The notes: a model not told the origin generated them from the sequence alone. Positions 8,453 to 18,348 are shown, counted from the stretch's first letter. The stretch: 64,000 nucleotides of DNA from Mycobacterium colombiense (GCF_003284935.1 NZ_QMEV01000014.1:28577-92576), one strand, 5' to 3'. Program-made: numbers and translations.

Positions 8453-8616
8453 ATGGAACCCATGCGGAAACCGCCAGCATCAACAACATTCGCACCGCGA
8501 TCCGCCAGCTGTCGGTTCGCGCGCAGCTTGCGAACAAAGAAGGCCGATACGCCGATGCCGCCGAGCTCGAGAGCCGCATCCAGGGCTTTCGGGAGGAATT
8601 GAGCCACCGCCCCTAG
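8453..8616 (+). pseudogene. Small helical protein (about 54 aa) with an apparent 1-base frameshift at its start
   Basis: GGAAAGG is followed by ATG GAA CC at 8453. The reading frame that looks protein-like, from 8461 to the TAG at 8614-8616, is one base out of phase with that ATG and has no ATG, GTG or TTG of its own. Adding one C to the CCC at 8459-8461 gives MEPHAETASINNIRTAIRQL and continues ...VRAQLANKEGRYADAAELES..., a charged, coiled-coil-like small protein. Either a real loss-of-function deletion or a base missed in a C run. This region of 315 nt between sdhB and the flavin reductase is where M. tuberculosis has the transporter gene Rv0246, which is absent here. Confidence 0.5.
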
Positions 8617-8640
8617 GCGGTCAATCGTGCGCCGAGCCGA

Positions 8641-9144
<504 letters not shown>

Positions 9145-9211
9145 CTAGAGCCGGACACGGGATTTTCGACTGTGACCCTACCCGGCGCCGGTCGCGCCGG
9201 CACGGCCACCC

Positions 9212-10258
9212 TCAGCCGTTTTCTAAGCGTTCTGCCGAATATCCGTGCGCCGCGGCCACATCCGGATGGGCCCGCAACCTGCTCTTCCAGGCGTTGCGGC
9301 CGTAGACCGAGAACATGGGGTCGGCCGGATCGTGCGACGGCGTCCAGTGCTGATCGGTCCGCGCCGCAAGCTCGTCGGGCAGTGACAGCGCCGGTATCCG
9401 CGCGTCCAGGCGCGGGTTGAAGAAGAAGGCCACCGAGATGCGCTCGCCCGCCTGCCCGCACAGGTTCACCCGGTGCTCGGTGGCGCGCAGGTAGCCACGC
9501 GTGGCCACCTCCAACAGCTCGCCGATATTGACGATGAACGCCCCCTCGCGCGGCGGCACCTCGATCCAGCCGTCGTCGGGACTCGCGCCGCCGCCGCCGC
9601 GCCGGACCTGCAGGCCGGTGCTGCCCGGCTCAGCCAGCAACAGGGTGAGCACGCCGGAGTCGCGGTGCGCGCCGACGCCTTGCGCGCTCGCCGCGCGTCC
9701 CGGATACCGGATGATCTTGATCAGGGTGGCCGGCGCGTCGGCGAAGGACGCGTCGAACACGGCGGGCGGGCTGCCCAGCGAGGCCGCCCAGTGCCGCAAC
9801 AGGGTGCGGGCCACCGCGGACAGCGCGGCGTCCCACTCCTCGACGAGCCCGGCCAGCTCCGGCAGGGCGGCCGGCCACTGGTTCGGGCCCTGCAGCCACC
9901 GATAGTCGGTCTTGTCCAGCCCGTCGATCGGGGCGCGCTCCGGTCCGACGTCGATCTGCTCGCGCCAGTCCACCTCGCCGCGGGTCAGTTCGCCGCCGAG
10001 CCGGGTGTAGCCGCGGAAATGGGGGCTGCGCACCATCGCGACCGCGTCCTTGTCCGGTTGCGGCAGCCCGAAGAGCCGTCGCGCCGCGTCCAGCATCCGG
10101 GTCACCAGATCCGGGGGCACACCGTGACCCGTCAGGTAGAAGAAGCCCACCTGGTGGCCCGCCTCCCGCAGCTGCTGCCGGGCGCGCGCGGACTCGGCCC
10201 GCAGGTCCACCGTCGGTATCTCGACGGGCGGGGCAGTGACGGCGCGCACATCGGTCAC
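9212..10258 (-). CDS. 2-oxoglutarate/Fe(II)-dependent dioxygenase, isopenicillin N synthase-like
   Basis: 348 aa. The N-terminal DIOX_N part (IPTVDLRAESARARQQLREAGHQVGFFYLTGHGV) is followed by the 2OG-FeII core. The iron triad HxD...H is visible as GAHRDSG and TEHRV, and the RxS 2-oxoglutarate motif as ERISVAFFFNP. All catalytic residues are there, so the enzyme should be active as a hydroxylase or oxidative cyclase on an unknown small molecule. It is divergent from fadE5 with a 201-bp shared control region, and upstream of the flavin reductase gene on the same strand. No M. tuberculosis gene occupies this position, so it looks like an accessory gene. Confidence 0.88.
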   Translation of the reverse strand: MTDVRAVTAPPVEIPTVDLRAESARARQQLREAGHQVGFFYLTGHGVPPDLVTRMLDAARRLFGLPQPDKDAVAMVRSPHFRGYTRLGGELTRGEVDWREQIDVGPERAPIDGLDKTDYRWLQGPNQWPAALPELAGLVEEWDAALSAVARTLLRHWAASLGSPPAVFDASFADAPATLIKIIRYPGRAASAQGVGAHRDSGVLTLLLAEPGSTGLQVRRGGGGASPDDGWIEVPPREGAFIVNIGELLEVATRGYLRATEHRVNLCGQAGERISVAFFFNPRLDARIPALSLPDELAARTDQHWTPSHDPADPMFSVYGRNAWKSRLRAHPDVAAAHGYSAERLENG

Positions 10259-10312
10259 GGGTGGATCGTCGCCGCAGGTAGATCGGATTTCAACGGCATG
10301 ACCAGCAGCTTC

Positions 10313-10409
10313 CCAACCGGTTGGTTAATTAGGCAATGAAATCTAGCTCACATTGACTTGCATACGGCTGACGCGAACGATATTTTAGGTCTTGTTACTG
10401 GTGGGTAAC
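10313..10409. promoter_or_regulatory. Control region between the dioxygenase gene and fadE5 with two palindromes
   Basis: A perfect 12-bp palindrome CCAACCGGTTGG lies at 10313-10324, and a second inverted repeat GTTAC-N6-GTAAC at 10394-10409. A further TGGGTA-N12-TACCCA (10402-10425) overlaps it. The first has the AACnnGTT core seen in KstR boxes but not the flanking T/A, so I do not call it KstR. The second lies about 50 nt before the fadE5 start, where a repressor could block the promoter. Likely operators; the proteins are unknown. Confidence 0.45.
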
Positions 10410-10459
10410 TTAGACCTAGTACCCAACCACAAGTGGCATTCTCAACGAGGAGGACCGTA

Positions 10460-12295
10460 GTGAGCCACTACAAGAGCAACGTCCGCGACCAGGTATTCAA
10501 CCTGTTCGAAGTTCTGGGCGTTGACAAGGCGCTGGGCCAGGGCGAATACGCCGACCTGGACGCCGACACAGCCCAAGAAATGCTGAATGAGATCAGCCGA
10601 CTGGCCGAGGGGCCGGTCGCCGACTCCTTCGTCGAGGGTGACCGCAATCCGCCGGTGTTCGACCCGAAGACGCACTCGGTGACGCTGCCGGACTCCTTCA
10701 AGAAATCGGTCCAGTCCGTCATCGAGGCCGGCTGGGACAAGGTCGGCATCGACGAGGTGCTGGGCGGCATGCCGATGCCCCGCGCGCTGGTCTGGGCGCT
10801 GCACGAGCACCTGCTCGGCGCCAACCCGGCCGTGTGGATGTACGCCGGCGGCGCGGGCTTCGCCAACATCCTGTACCACCTCGGCACCGAGGAGCAGAAG
10901 AAGTGGGCCGTCATCTGCGCTGAGCGCGGCTGGGGTTCGACCATGGTGCTCACCGAGCCGGACGCCGGTTCCGACGTGGGCGCCGGGCGGACCAAGGCCG
11001 TCAAGCAGGACGACGGCTCCTGGCACATCGACGGCGTGAAGCGGTTCATCACCTCCGCCGACTCCGGTGACCTGTTCGAGAACATCTTCCACCTGGTGCT
11101 GGCCCGCCCCGAGGGCGCCGGGCCGGGCACCAAGGGGCTGTCGCTGTTCTTCGTGCCCAAGTTCCTGTTCGACTTCGAGACCGGCGAGCTGGGCGAGCGC
11201 AACGGCGTCTTCGTCACCAACGTCGAGCACAAGATGGGCCTCAAGGTCTCGGCGACGTGCGAGCTGAGCTTCGGCCAGCACGACGTCCCCGCCAAGGGCT
11301 GGCTGGTCGGCGAGGTGCACAACGGCATCGCGCAGATGTTCGAGGTCATCGAGCAGGCCCGCATGATGGTCGGCACCAAGGCCATCGCGACCCTGTCGAC
11401 GGGCTACCTGAACGCGCTGGAGTACGCGAAGTCTCGCGTCCAGGGCGCCGACATGACCCAGATGACCGACAAGACCGCGCCGCGCGTGACCATCACGCAC
11501 CACCCGGACGTGCGCCGGTCGCTGATGACCCAGAAGGCCTACGCCGAGGGTCTGCGCGCGCTGTACCTGTTCACGTCCACCTATCAGGACGCGGCGGTCG
11601 CCGAGGCGCTGTATGGGGTAGGCCCCGAGCTGGCGGTCAAGGTCAACGACCTGATGCTGCCGGTCGTCAAGGGTGTGGGCTCGGAGCAGGCGTACGCCAA
11701 GCTCACCGAGAGCCTGCAGACCTTCGGTGGCTCCGGCTTCCTGCAGGACTACCCGATCGAGCAGTACATCCGGGACGCCAAGATCGACTCGCTCTACGAG
11801 GGCACCACCGCCATCCAGGCGCAGGACTTCTTCTTCCGCAAGATCGTCCGCGACAAGGGTGTGGCGCTGGCCCACGTGTCCGAGCAGATCCAGAAGTTCG
11901 TCGATGCCGAGTCCGGCAACGGCCGCCTGAAGACCGAGCGCGAGCTGCTGGCCAAGGCCCTGACCGACGTGCAGGCGATGGCGGCCACGCTGACCGGCTA
12001 CCTGATGGCGGCGCAGGAGGACGTGACCAGCCTGTACAAGGTGGGTCTGGGTTCGGTGCGCTTCCTGATGAGCGTCGGTGACCTGGTCATCGGCTGGTTG
12101 TTGCAGCGTCAGGCCGCGGTCGCCGTGGCGGCGCTCGACGCCGGTGCCAGCGGCGAGGAGCGGTCCTTCTACGAGGGCAAGATCGCGGTGGCGTCGTTCT
12201 TCGCGAAGAACTTCCTGCCGCTGCTGACCAGCACCCGCGAGGTCATCGACACGCTGGACAACGACATCATGGAACTCGACGAGGCCGCCTTCTAG
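10460..12295 (+). CDS. fadE5: Acyl-CoA dehydrogenase FadE5
   Basis: 611 aa from the GTG at 10460, which is preceded by CGAGGAGGA and gives the family N-terminus (M)[17 protein letters not shown]. Introduces the alpha-beta double bond in acyl-CoA esters, using FAD. Visible: the flavin/substrate loop [17 protein letters not shown], the C-terminal [17 protein letters not shown], and the catalytic region [16 protein letters not shown]. An extended C-terminal helical domain, as in the large (about 600 aa) ACAD subgroup. Orthologue of Rv0244c. Monocistronic: own palindrome-rich promoter region upstream, two strong hairpins downstream. Confidence 0.96.
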   Translation: MSHYKSNVRDQVFNLFEVLGVDKALGQGEYADLDADTAQEMLNEISRLAEGPVADSFVEGDRNPPVFDPKTHSVTLPDSFKKSVQSVIEAGWDKVGIDEVLGGMPMPRALVWALHEHLLGANPAVWMYAGGAGFANILYHLGTEEQKKWAVICAERGWGSTMVLTEPDAGSDVGAGRTKAVKQDDGSWHIDGVKRFITSADSGDLFENIFHLVLARPEGAGPGTKGLSLFFVPKFLFDFETGELGERNGVFVTNVEHKMGLKVSATCELSFGQHDVPAKGWLVGEVHNGIAQMFEVIEQARMMVGTKAIATLSTGYLNALEYAKSRVQGADMTQMTDKTAPRVTITHHPDVRRSLMTQKAYAEGLRALYLFTSTYQDAAVAEALYGVGPELAVKVNDLMLPVVKGVGSEQAYAKLTESLQTFGGSGFLQDYPIEQYIRDAKIDSLYEGTTAIQAQDFFFRKIVRDKGVALAHVSEQIQKFVDAESGNGRLKTERELLAKALTDVQAMAATLTGYLMAAQEDVTSLYKVGLGSVRFLMSVGDLVIGWLLQRQAAVAVAALDAGASGEERSFYEGKIAVASFFAKNFLPLLTSTREVIDTLDNDIMELDEAAF

Positions 12296-12316
12296 GAGGC
12301 CTTCGACGGCCACGCA

Positions 12317-12352
12317 CAAATCCCCCGCCTCGCCTGCGAAGCGGGGGATTTG
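12317..12352. terminator. Strong terminator after fadE5
   Basis: Perfect 12-bp stem CAAATCCCCCGC (12317-12328) and GCGGGGGATTTG (12341-12352), 12-nt loop, 22 nt after the fadE5 stop. A/T ends on both sides let it work in both directions. Confidence 0.82.
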
Positions 12353-12401
12353 CGTTCGGCAGGTAACGACGAGGCCCTGCTTGAAAGGCCCGCTTGCACG
12401 C

Positions 12402-12445
12402 AAAAGGCCGCCGCTGGATCCCCTCACTCCAGCGGCGGCCCTTTT
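12402..12445. terminator. Second terminator between convergent fadE5 and fadA2
   Basis: Perfect 13-bp stem GGCCGCCGCTGGA (12406-12418) and its complement (12428-12440), flanked by AAAA on the left and CTTTT on the right, so it can act on both strands. The rest of the 332-nt gap (12296-12627) shows nothing else I can support. Confidence 0.82.
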
Positions 12446-12627
12446 CGTACGCCAGTCCGCGTGGCGGACGGGCGGTCGCATTCGGGGGATGCCCCGTATT
12501 GCCGTCGGGGTCGGGGGGTCAGACCACAACACGGGGCTATCCGGTGGGGCGGATACCCGCGCCCCCTTCTGACTAACCAGATGTGACTCAACTCATGACG
12601 AGCGGGGCGAGGCGCCCGAGGTCCCCG

Positions 12628-13971
12628 TCAGGCCTCCAGGATCGCGGCCACGCCCTGGCCGCCGGCCGCGCAGATCGAGACCAGGGCGCGCACGGGGGCG
12701 CCGCCCTTCTGCTCGGCCTTGCGCTGGGCCAGCTGCTTGGCCGCCTGGGCCAGGATCCGCCCGCCGGTGGCCGCGAACGGGTGACCGGCGGCCAGCGACG
12801 ACCCGTTGACGTTGAGCTTGGACCGGTCGATCGAGCCCAGCGCGCCGTCTAGGCCCAGCCGCTCCTTGCAGTACTCCTCGGATTCCCACGCCTGCAGGTG
12901 GCACAGCACCACCGACGCGAACGCCTCGTGGATCTCGTAGAAGTCGAAGTCCTGCAGGCTCAGGCCGTTGCGGGCGAGCAGTCGCGGCACGGCGTAGGTC
13001 GGGGCCATGAGCAGGCCGTCGCGCCCGTTGACGTAGTCCACCGCCGCGGTCTCCGAATCCACCAGGTAGGCGAGCGGGGTCAGCGAATGAGCGGCCGCCC
13101 ACTCGTCGGTGGCCAGCAGCGCCACCGACGCACCGTCGGTCAGTGGCGTCGAGTTGCCGGCCGTCATCGTCGCGTCGCCGGCCTTGACGCCGAACACCGG
13201 GCGCAGCTTGGCCAGCTTCTCCGCCGACGAGTCCGGGCGCAGGTTGTCGTCGCGGTACAGCCCGAGAAAGGGCGTGACCAGGTCGTCGAAGAAACCGCGG
13301 TCGTAGGCCGCGGCCATGTTGCGGTGGCTGGCGGCGGCGAGCTCGTCCTGGGCGACGCGCGAGATGCCCATCTTCTTGGCCGTGAGCGCCTGGTGCTCCC
13401 CCATGGACAGCCCGGTGCGCGGCTCGCTGTTGACCGGGATCTCGACGCCCAGGGTGGCGGGCAGCGTGCCCACCAGCTTCAGCCGTTGCACGTTGGACTT
13501 GGCCCGGCGCAACTTGAGCAGCGTGCGGCGCAGGTTGTCGCCCAGGCCGATGGGCGCGTCGGAGGTGGTGTCGACGCCGCCGGCGGCGGCCACCTCGTAA
13601 CGCCCGGATGCGATGCCCTCGGCGGCGGCGACGGCCGCCTGCAACCCGGTACCGCAGGCCTGCTGCAGGTCGAATGCGGGCGTGTGGGACGACAGCTGCG
13701 ACCCCAGCACGCATTCGCGGGTCAGGTTGAAGTCCCTGCTGTGCTTGAGGACGGCGCCGCCGACCACGACGCCCAGCCGCTCGCCGGCCAATCCGAAGCG
13801 ATCCACCAGCCCGCCCAGGGCGGCGGTGAACATGTCCTGGTTGGACGCCTCCGCGTAGGCGCCGTCGGATCGGGCGAACGGAATGCGGTTGCCGCCCAGC
13901 ACGGCCACCCGCCGACGCTCAGAACTGCGCTGAGCAGACTGTTTACTTGCCTCAGAACTTGCAGCGGCCAC
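12628..13971 (-). CDS. fadA2: Acetyl-CoA acyltransferase (thiolase) FadA2
   Basis: 447 aa from GTG 13971 (GGAGAA upstream). Cleaves 3-ketoacyl-CoA to acetyl-CoA and a shortened acyl-CoA, the last step of beta-oxidation. The N-terminal nucleophile Cys is in QQACGTGLQAA (near residue 105). The C-terminal thiolase signatures are NVNGSSLAAGHPFAATGGR with the active His and SICAAGGQGVA with the second Cys. Orthologue of Rv0243. The 152-bp region before it is shared with divergent fabG4, suggesting joint control of the beta-oxidation enzymes here. Confidence 0.96.
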   Translation of the reverse strand: MAAASSEASKQSAQRSSERRRVAVLGGNRIPFARSDGAYAEASNQDMFTAALGGLVDRFGLAGERLGVVVGGAVLKHSRDFNLTRECVLGSQLSSHTPAFDLQQACGTGLQAAVAAAEGIASGRYEVAAAGGVDTTSDAPIGLGDNLRRTLLKLRRAKSNVQRLKLVGTLPATLGVEIPVNSEPRTGLSMGEHQALTAKKMGISRVAQDELAAASHRNMAAAYDRGFFDDLVTPFLGLYRDDNLRPDSSAEKLAKLRPVFGVKAGDATMTAGNSTPLTDGASVALLATDEWAAAHSLTPLAYLVDSETAAVDYVNGRDGLLMAPTYAVPRLLARNGLSLQDFDFYEIHEAFASVVLCHLQAWESEEYCKERLGLDGALGSIDRSKLNVNGSSLAAGHPFAATGGRILAQAAKQLAQRKAEQKGGAPVRALVSICAAGGQGVAAILEA

Positions 13972-14042
13972 TATTCTTCTCCGTGTTTGCGCGGTCTATC
14001 GGTTTGGGAATCGCCCGTTCGGGGCCATACTACTCACTGTTC

Positions 14043-14058
14043 TTACTCTGCAGTAAGT
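14043..14058. promoter_or_regulatory. Candidate operator between fadA2 and fabG4
   Basis: Perfect inverted repeat CTTACT-CTGC-AGTAAG in the divergent 152-bp intergenic region, 65 nt before the fabG4 GTG and 72 nt before the fadA2 start. The size suits a TetR- or FadR-type dimer. A TetR gene at 17.7 kb is a possible but unproven partner. Confidence 0.45.
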
Positions 14059-14123
14059 TCGTCCCCGATACGGTTGTGCTGTAGTCATACCCCGATTTCG
14101 CAAGAACATGGAAGGTAGCTCCG

Positions 14124-15488
14124 GTGGCTCCCAAGGCTTCGTCCGATCTGTTCTCCCAGATCGTCAATTCCGGTCCTGGATCGTTTCTCGCCAAGCAGCT
14201 CGGCGTGCCCCAGCCCGAGACGCTGCGCCGTTACCAGGCCGGTGAACCGCCACTGGCCGGCGCCCTGCTGATCGGCGGGGATGGCCGGGTCGTCGAACCG
14301 CTGCGCACGGCGCTGGACGCCGATTACGACCTGGTGGGCAACAACCTGGGCGGCCGGTGGGCCGACAAGTTCGGTGGGCTGGTGTACGACGCGACCGGCA
14401 TCACCACGCCCGAGGGGCTGCGGGGGTTGTACGAGTTCTTCACCCCCCTGCTGCGCAACCTGGGCCATTCCGCGCGCGTGGTGGTCGTCGGCACCACGCC
14501 CGACGCCGCCGCCAGCCCGCACGAGCGGATCGCGCAGCGCGCGCTGGAGGGCTTCACCCGTTCGCTGGGCAAGGAGCTGCGCAACGGCGCCACGGTGGCG
14601 CTGGTGTATCTGTCGCCGGACGCCAAGCCCGCCGCGACGGGCCTGGAATCGACGATGCGGTTCATCTTGTCGGCCAAGTCGGCCTACGTCGACGGCCAGG
14701 TGTTCTACGTCGGGGCGGCCGACTCCACGCCGCCGGCCGACTGGGAGCGCCCGCTGGACGGCAAGGTGGCCATCGTGACCGGCGCCGCCCGCGGCATCGG
14801 CGCGACGATCGCCGAGGTGTTCGCCCGCGACGGCGCCCGCGTGGTCGCCATCGACGTCGAATCGGCCGCCGAGGCGCTGGCCGAGACGGCCAGCCGGGTC
14901 GGGGGCACCGCGTTGTGGCTCGACGTCACCGCCTCCGACGCCGTCGACAAGATCACCGAGCACCTGCGCGAGCACCACGGCGGCCGCGCCGACGTCCTGG
15001 TCAACAACGCCGGCATCACCCGCGACAAGCTGCTGGCCAATATGGACGACGCCCGTTGGGACGCCGTCATGGCCGTGAATCTGCTTGCCCCGCTGCGGCT
15101 TACCGAAGGTCTGGTGGCCAACGGCACCCTCGGCGAAGGCGGCCGGGTGATCGGCCTGTCGTCGATGGCCGGCATCGCCGGCAACCGCGGCCAGACGAAC
15201 TACGCCACGACCAAGGCCGGGATGATCGGGCTCACCCAGTCGCTGGCCCCGGAGCTGTACGGCAAGGGCATCACGATCAACGCCGTCGCACCGGGATTCA
15301 TCGAAACTCAGATGACCGCCGCCATCCCACTGGCCACCCGCGAGGTGGGCCGCCGGATGAACTCGCTGCTGCAGGGCGGGCAGCCGGTGGACGTCGCCGA
15401 AGCCATCGCCTACTTCGCCAGCCCGGCATCAAACGCGGTGACGGGCAACGTCATTCGCGTCTGCGGCCAGGCCATGCTGGGCGCGTAG
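14124..15488 (+). CDS. fabG4: 3-oxoacyl reductase FabG4 (high-molecular-weight type)
   Basis: 454 aa from GTG 14124 with GGAAGG 8 nt upstream. Two domains: an N-terminal flavodoxin-like domain (residues 1-205) that distinguishes FabG4 from ordinary FabG, and a C-terminal SDR domain with the cofactor motif [10 protein letters not shown] (near 220), the NNAG motif, and the catalytic Ser/Tyr/Lys in [22 protein letters not shown]. Reduces 3-oxoacyl-CoA thioesters; the characterised M. tuberculosis enzyme (Rv0242c, same length) prefers NADH. It is followed after 26 nt by htdX, with which it forms an operon. Confidence 0.96.
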   Translation: MAPKASSDLFSQIVNSGPGSFLAKQLGVPQPETLRRYQAGEPPLAGALLIGGDGRVVEPLRTALDADYDLVGNNLGGRWADKFGGLVYDATGITTPEGLRGLYEFFTPLLRNLGHSARVVVVGTTPDAAASPHERIAQRALEGFTRSLGKELRNGATVALVYLSPDAKPAATGLESTMRFILSAKSAYVDGQVFYVGAADSTPPADWERPLDGKVAIVTGAARGIGATIAEVFARDGARVVAIDVESAAEALAETASRVGGTALWLDVTASDAVDKITEHLREHHGGRADVLVNNAGITRDKLLANMDDARWDAVMAVNLLAPLRLTEGLVANGTLGEGGRVIGLSSMAGIAGNRGQTNYATTKAGMIGLTQSLAPELYGKGITINAVAPGFIETQMTAAIPLATREVGRRMNSLLQGGQPVDVAEAIAYFASPASNAVTGNVIRVCGQAMLGA

Positions 15489-15514
15489 CGCAACGGGCTG
15501 TCGAGGAGAATGCG

Positions 15515-16357
15515 ATGAATCAGCCAAGCGGCCTGAAGAACATGCTGCGTGCGGCGGCCGGGGCGCTGCCGGTGGTGTCCCGCAGCAGCGAACTGCCCAC
15601 CCGCACGGTGAGCATCGAGGAATTGCCGATCGACCGCGCGCACGTGGCCGAGTACGCGGGGGTCACCGGTCTGCGTTACGGCAATCATGTTCCGCTGACC
15701 TACCCGTTCGCGTTGACCTTTCCGGCGCTGATGTCGCTGGTGACCGGGTTCGATTTCCCTTTCGCCGCAATGGGTTCGGTGCACACCGAGAACCACATCA
15801 CCCAGTACCGCCCGATCGCGGTCACCGACACCGTCGGGGTGCGCGTGCACGCCGAGAACCTGCGCGAGCACCGCAAGGGCCTGCTGGTCGATCTGGTGAC
15901 CGATGTCAGCGTGGGCAACGACACCGCCTGGCATCAGGTGACGACCTTCCTGCACCAGCAACGGACCAGCCTGTCCGATGAGCCCAAGCCGCCCCCGCAG
16001 AAGCAGCCGAAGCTGCCGCCGCCGTCCACGGTGTTGCGGATCAGCCCGGGGCTGATCCGGCGCTACGCCGACGCCGGGGGCGACCACAACCCGATCCACA
16101 CCAACTCGGTCGCGGCGAAGCTGTTCGGATTCCCGACCGTGATCGCGCACGGGATGTACAGCGCCGCAGCGGTGTTGGCCAACATCGAAGCGCAGATTCC
16201 CGATGCTGTGCGGTATTCGGTGCGGTTCGGCAAGCCGCTGGTGCTGCCCGCGACCGCCGGGCTCTACATCGACGAACACGACGGCGGCTGGGACATTTCG
16301 CTGCGCAACATCGCCAAGGGGTACCCGCACCTGACCGGCACCGTCCGGCCCCTCTAG
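15515..16357 (+). CDS. htdX: (R)-specific 3-hydroxyacyl-thioester dehydratase HtdX
   Basis: 280 aa from ATG 15515, which has GAGGAGA upstream; same length as Rv0241c. MaoC/double hot-dog fold. The hydratase motif YADAGGDHNPIHTN near residue 185 contains the catalytic Asp and His. It interconverts (R)-3-hydroxyacyl and trans-2-enoyl thioesters, the step next to the FabG4 reaction. The two enzymes encoded side by side can therefore run consecutive steps of fatty-acid extension or breakdown. Confidence 0.94.
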   Translation: MNQPSGLKNMLRAAAGALPVVSRSSELPTRTVSIEELPIDRAHVAEYAGVTGLRYGNHVPLTYPFALTFPALMSLVTGFDFPFAAMGSVHTENHITQYRPIAVTDTVGVRVHAENLREHRKGLLVDLVTDVSVGNDTAWHQVTTFLHQQRTSLSDEPKPPPQKQPKLPPPSTVLRISPGLIRRYADAGGDHNPIHTNSVAAKLFGFPTVIAHGMYSAAAVLANIEAQIPDAVRYSVRFGKPLVLPATAGLYIDEHDGGWDISLRNIAKGYPHLTGTVRPL

Positions 16358-16379
16358 CGCCGACGGCCTCGCGTCACCG

Positions 16380-17642
16380 CTAGCCCGCGTGCGTCGTACC
16401 GCGGCCCTGGGCAAGCACTTTCAGTGCGTAGGCGCTGCTCGCGGTCAGCAGGAAGAGCAGAACCAGCCACAACGGTGGCCGGGCGAGTTCCCAGACGAAG
16501 ATCGCCGCCCAGATCGGTGAGCCCTGGGTCACCGCGAGCACGCCGGCGGCGCCGGCGAGCGAGACCGCCGGCACGTGCAGGTGAGTTCCCGTCGCCGCGT
16601 TGATCGCCAAGACCAGCGCCGCCCCGGCGGCCGCGCCGGTGGCCAGCGACGGCGTCAGCAGTCCGCCGGCCCCGCCGGCGCGCAGAAACAGCGCGGTCAG
16701 TAGGGGTTTCAGCGCCAGGATCGCCAACGCGGACACCAGGGTCATGCCGCTGGCCAGGCTCACGGTCAGGATGCTGCGGCCGTTGCCGGGCAACTCGGGC
16801 CACCAGTGCGAGCACACGCCCATCACCAGGCCCGCGCCGGCGAGCGCGGGGATCAGCAGCGCAGTCCTGGGCTGGCGGGTGGGTCGGGCCGCGGCCATCA
16901 ACCGGTTGAACGCCAGCCCCACCACGAGGGCCACTGGCGCCAGCAGCAATCCGTGCGCGGTCAGCAGATACGTCGACTCTCCGATCGGCCACTGCAGATT
17001 GGGTTGATCGCGGGTGATGGCCGAGCCGACGGCGACCGCCAAGCCGGAGGACAGAAACGCCGCGCCCACCGCCCGCGGCCGCCAGGTGGTGAGCAGGATC
17101 CGGGTCGAGAACAGCGCACCGGCCAGCGGAACCGCATACACCGCGCCCAGGCCCGCGCCGGCCGCGCAGGCAAGCAGGATTTCGCGGTCGCGCGGACCCA
17201 GCCGCCTGAGCCATCCGGTTCCCACATCGCCGAGCGCAGCGGCGAATTGGCGCGGGGCCCCCTCTCGCCCGAGCGAGGCGCCCGATCCGACGAGCAGCAC
17301 CTGCAGCATGGCGTCGACGCTCCAGGAAAGCCGCGGGACCGGTGCGCGGTCGGCGATGGTCTGCGCCAGCGCGGGCACCTCGGCCCGGCGCCGCAACAGC
17401 CACCACCCCAGGCCCGCCAGGCCGGCCCCGATCATCGGGCCCAGCACCCGCCGGATCGGGCTGCTGGCGGCCACCCCGGCCAGCAGCGGGCCGAAACCGT
17501 AGTGGTAGGTGGCGTGCTGGACCGCGCGCAGCACGAACGTCGTCGCCAATCCGGCGACCCCGGCGAGCAGGCCGACGATGATTACCGCGCAGAAGAATTC
17601 GACGTTGGCGCGGTCCGAGCTCGGCGCGCTCATTCGGGCCAC
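16380..17642 (-). CDS. CLC-family chloride channel or H+/Cl- antiporter
   Basis: 420 aa, about ten membrane helices. CLC features: VGSGASLGREGAPRQ (near residue 118) with the gating Glu of the GREGP motif, although the final Pro position is shifted (GREGAP), and AGGAGGLLTPSLATGA near residue 320, matching the GGxFxP signature. The first canonical motif (GSGIP), which carries an anion-binding Ser, is not recognisable, as in other divergent actinobacterial CLC proteins. Substrate and mode (channel or exchanger) cannot be decided. An alternative ATG at 17633 removes three residues. It starts 14 nt after the tetR stop on the same strand. M. tuberculosis has the vapBC24 toxin-antitoxin pair in this position. 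Confidence 0.88.
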   Translation of the reverse strand: MARMSAPSSDRANVEFFCAVIIVGLLAGVAGLATTFVLRAVQHATYHYGFGPLLAGVAASSPIRRVLGPMIGAGLAGLGWWLLRRRAEVPALAQTIADRAPVPRLSWSVDAMLQVLLVGSGASLGREGAPRQFAAALGDVGTGWLRRLGPRDREILLACAAGAGLGAVYAVPLAGALFSTRILLTTWRPRAVGAAFLSSGLAVAVGSAITRDQPNLQWPIGESTYLLTAHGLLLAPVALVVGLAFNRLMAAARPTRQPRTALLIPALAGAGLVMGVCSHWWPELPGNGRSILTVSLASGMTLVSALAILALKPLLTALFLRAGGAGGLLTPSLATGAAAGAALVLAINAATGTHLHVPAVSLAGAAGVLAVTQGSPIWAAIFVWELARPPLWLVLLFLLTASSAYALKVLAQGRGTTHAG

Positions 17643-17656
17643 CTGAACGGCTGGGT

Positions 17657-18307
17657 CTAGTCGCCGGCGGCGTCCGCGCCGCCCGCCTCGGGGTGCGCCG
17701 CGGCCGCTTCCCGTTCCGCCGGTGAGCCCTTGAGGCCGTACCAGAACAGGTCGATCATCAGCTGTGCCGCCTCCTCGACGTCGACGTCGCCCGTGCTGAG
17801 CCGATTCGCGACGGCCTCGCCGGCGCCCACCAGGGCCACGGCCATCATCTCGTGTTCGCGCTCGGAGCGCGGATTGCGGCTACCCGCCCGCATCAGCCCG
17901 GCAACCAGGTCGATGATCTGCTCGCGCCCCTCGCGGACCATGTGGGCGAACGCCTGCGAGCTGGTGGCCTGGGTGTACATCACGATCCAGGACGCCCGGT
18001 TGGCGTCGATGTAGCGCATGAACGACGCGATGGTGTTGCGCAGCATGTCGTTGGGGCTCTGCTGGAAATCGATGTCGGCGCGTACCGCGTCGATGAACCG
18101 GCCCATCTCCCGGTTCAGGCAGGCACCGAACAGGTCTTCCTTGGAGCCGTAGTACAGGTACAGCATCGGCTTGGAGATCTGCGCCTCGGCGGCGATGGCA
18201 TCCATCGAGGTCTCGTGATAGCCGTTGACCGAGAACATCTGGACGGCGGCGTCGAGCATCTGCTGCTCACGGACGGCGCGCGGTAACCGCTTGGTGCCAC
18301 CCGCCAT
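17657..18307 (-). CDS. TetR-family transcriptional regulator (Rv0238-like)
   Basis: 216 aa. N-terminal HTH: REQQMLDAAVQMFSVNGYHE then TSMDAIAAEAQISKPMLYLYYGSKEDLF, canonical for TetR. The C-terminal ligand domain is helical. AGAGG lies before the ATG. It sits between lpqI (52 nt upstream) and the CLC gene (14 nt downstream), all on the minus strand, so it may control itself and the CLC gene. The ligand is unknown. Confidence 0.92.
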   Translation of the reverse strand: MAGGTKRLPRAVREQQMLDAAVQMFSVNGYHETSMDAIAAEAQISKPMLYLYYGSKEDLFGACLNREMGRFIDAVRADIDFQQSPNDMLRNTIASFMRYIDANRASWIVMYTQATSSQAFAHMVREGREQIIDLVAGLMRAGSRNPRSEREHEMMAVALVGAGEAVANRLSTGDVDVEEAAQLMIDLFWYGLKGSPAEREAAAAHPEAGGADAAGD

Positions 18308-18308
18308 C

Positions 18309-18348
18309 GCTTACCTCTCCAGCCCGTCTATCTGACTCAAGGGTAAGC
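18309..18348. promoter_or_regulatory. Long-spaced inverted repeat before the tetR gene
   Basis: GCTTACC (18309-18315) and GGTAAGC (18342-18348), exact complements separated by 26 nt in the 52-bp gap between lpqI and tetR. The left half overlaps the ribosome-binding site of tetR. It could be an autoregulatory operator pair; chance is not excluded. The half-site resembles the CTTAC arm of the fadA2/fabG4 palindrome. Confidence 0.3.

Noticed and set aside
10313..10324. CCAACCGGTTGG as a KstR box
   Set aside because: It has the AACnnGTT core but neither flanking T nor A of the consensus. Kept as an unassigned palindrome.
16380..17642. CLC protein as a broken gene because the GSGIP motif is missing
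   Set aside because: The frame is complete and later motifs are intact. Divergent actinobacterial CLC proteins share this first-motif change, so the gene is likely functional.
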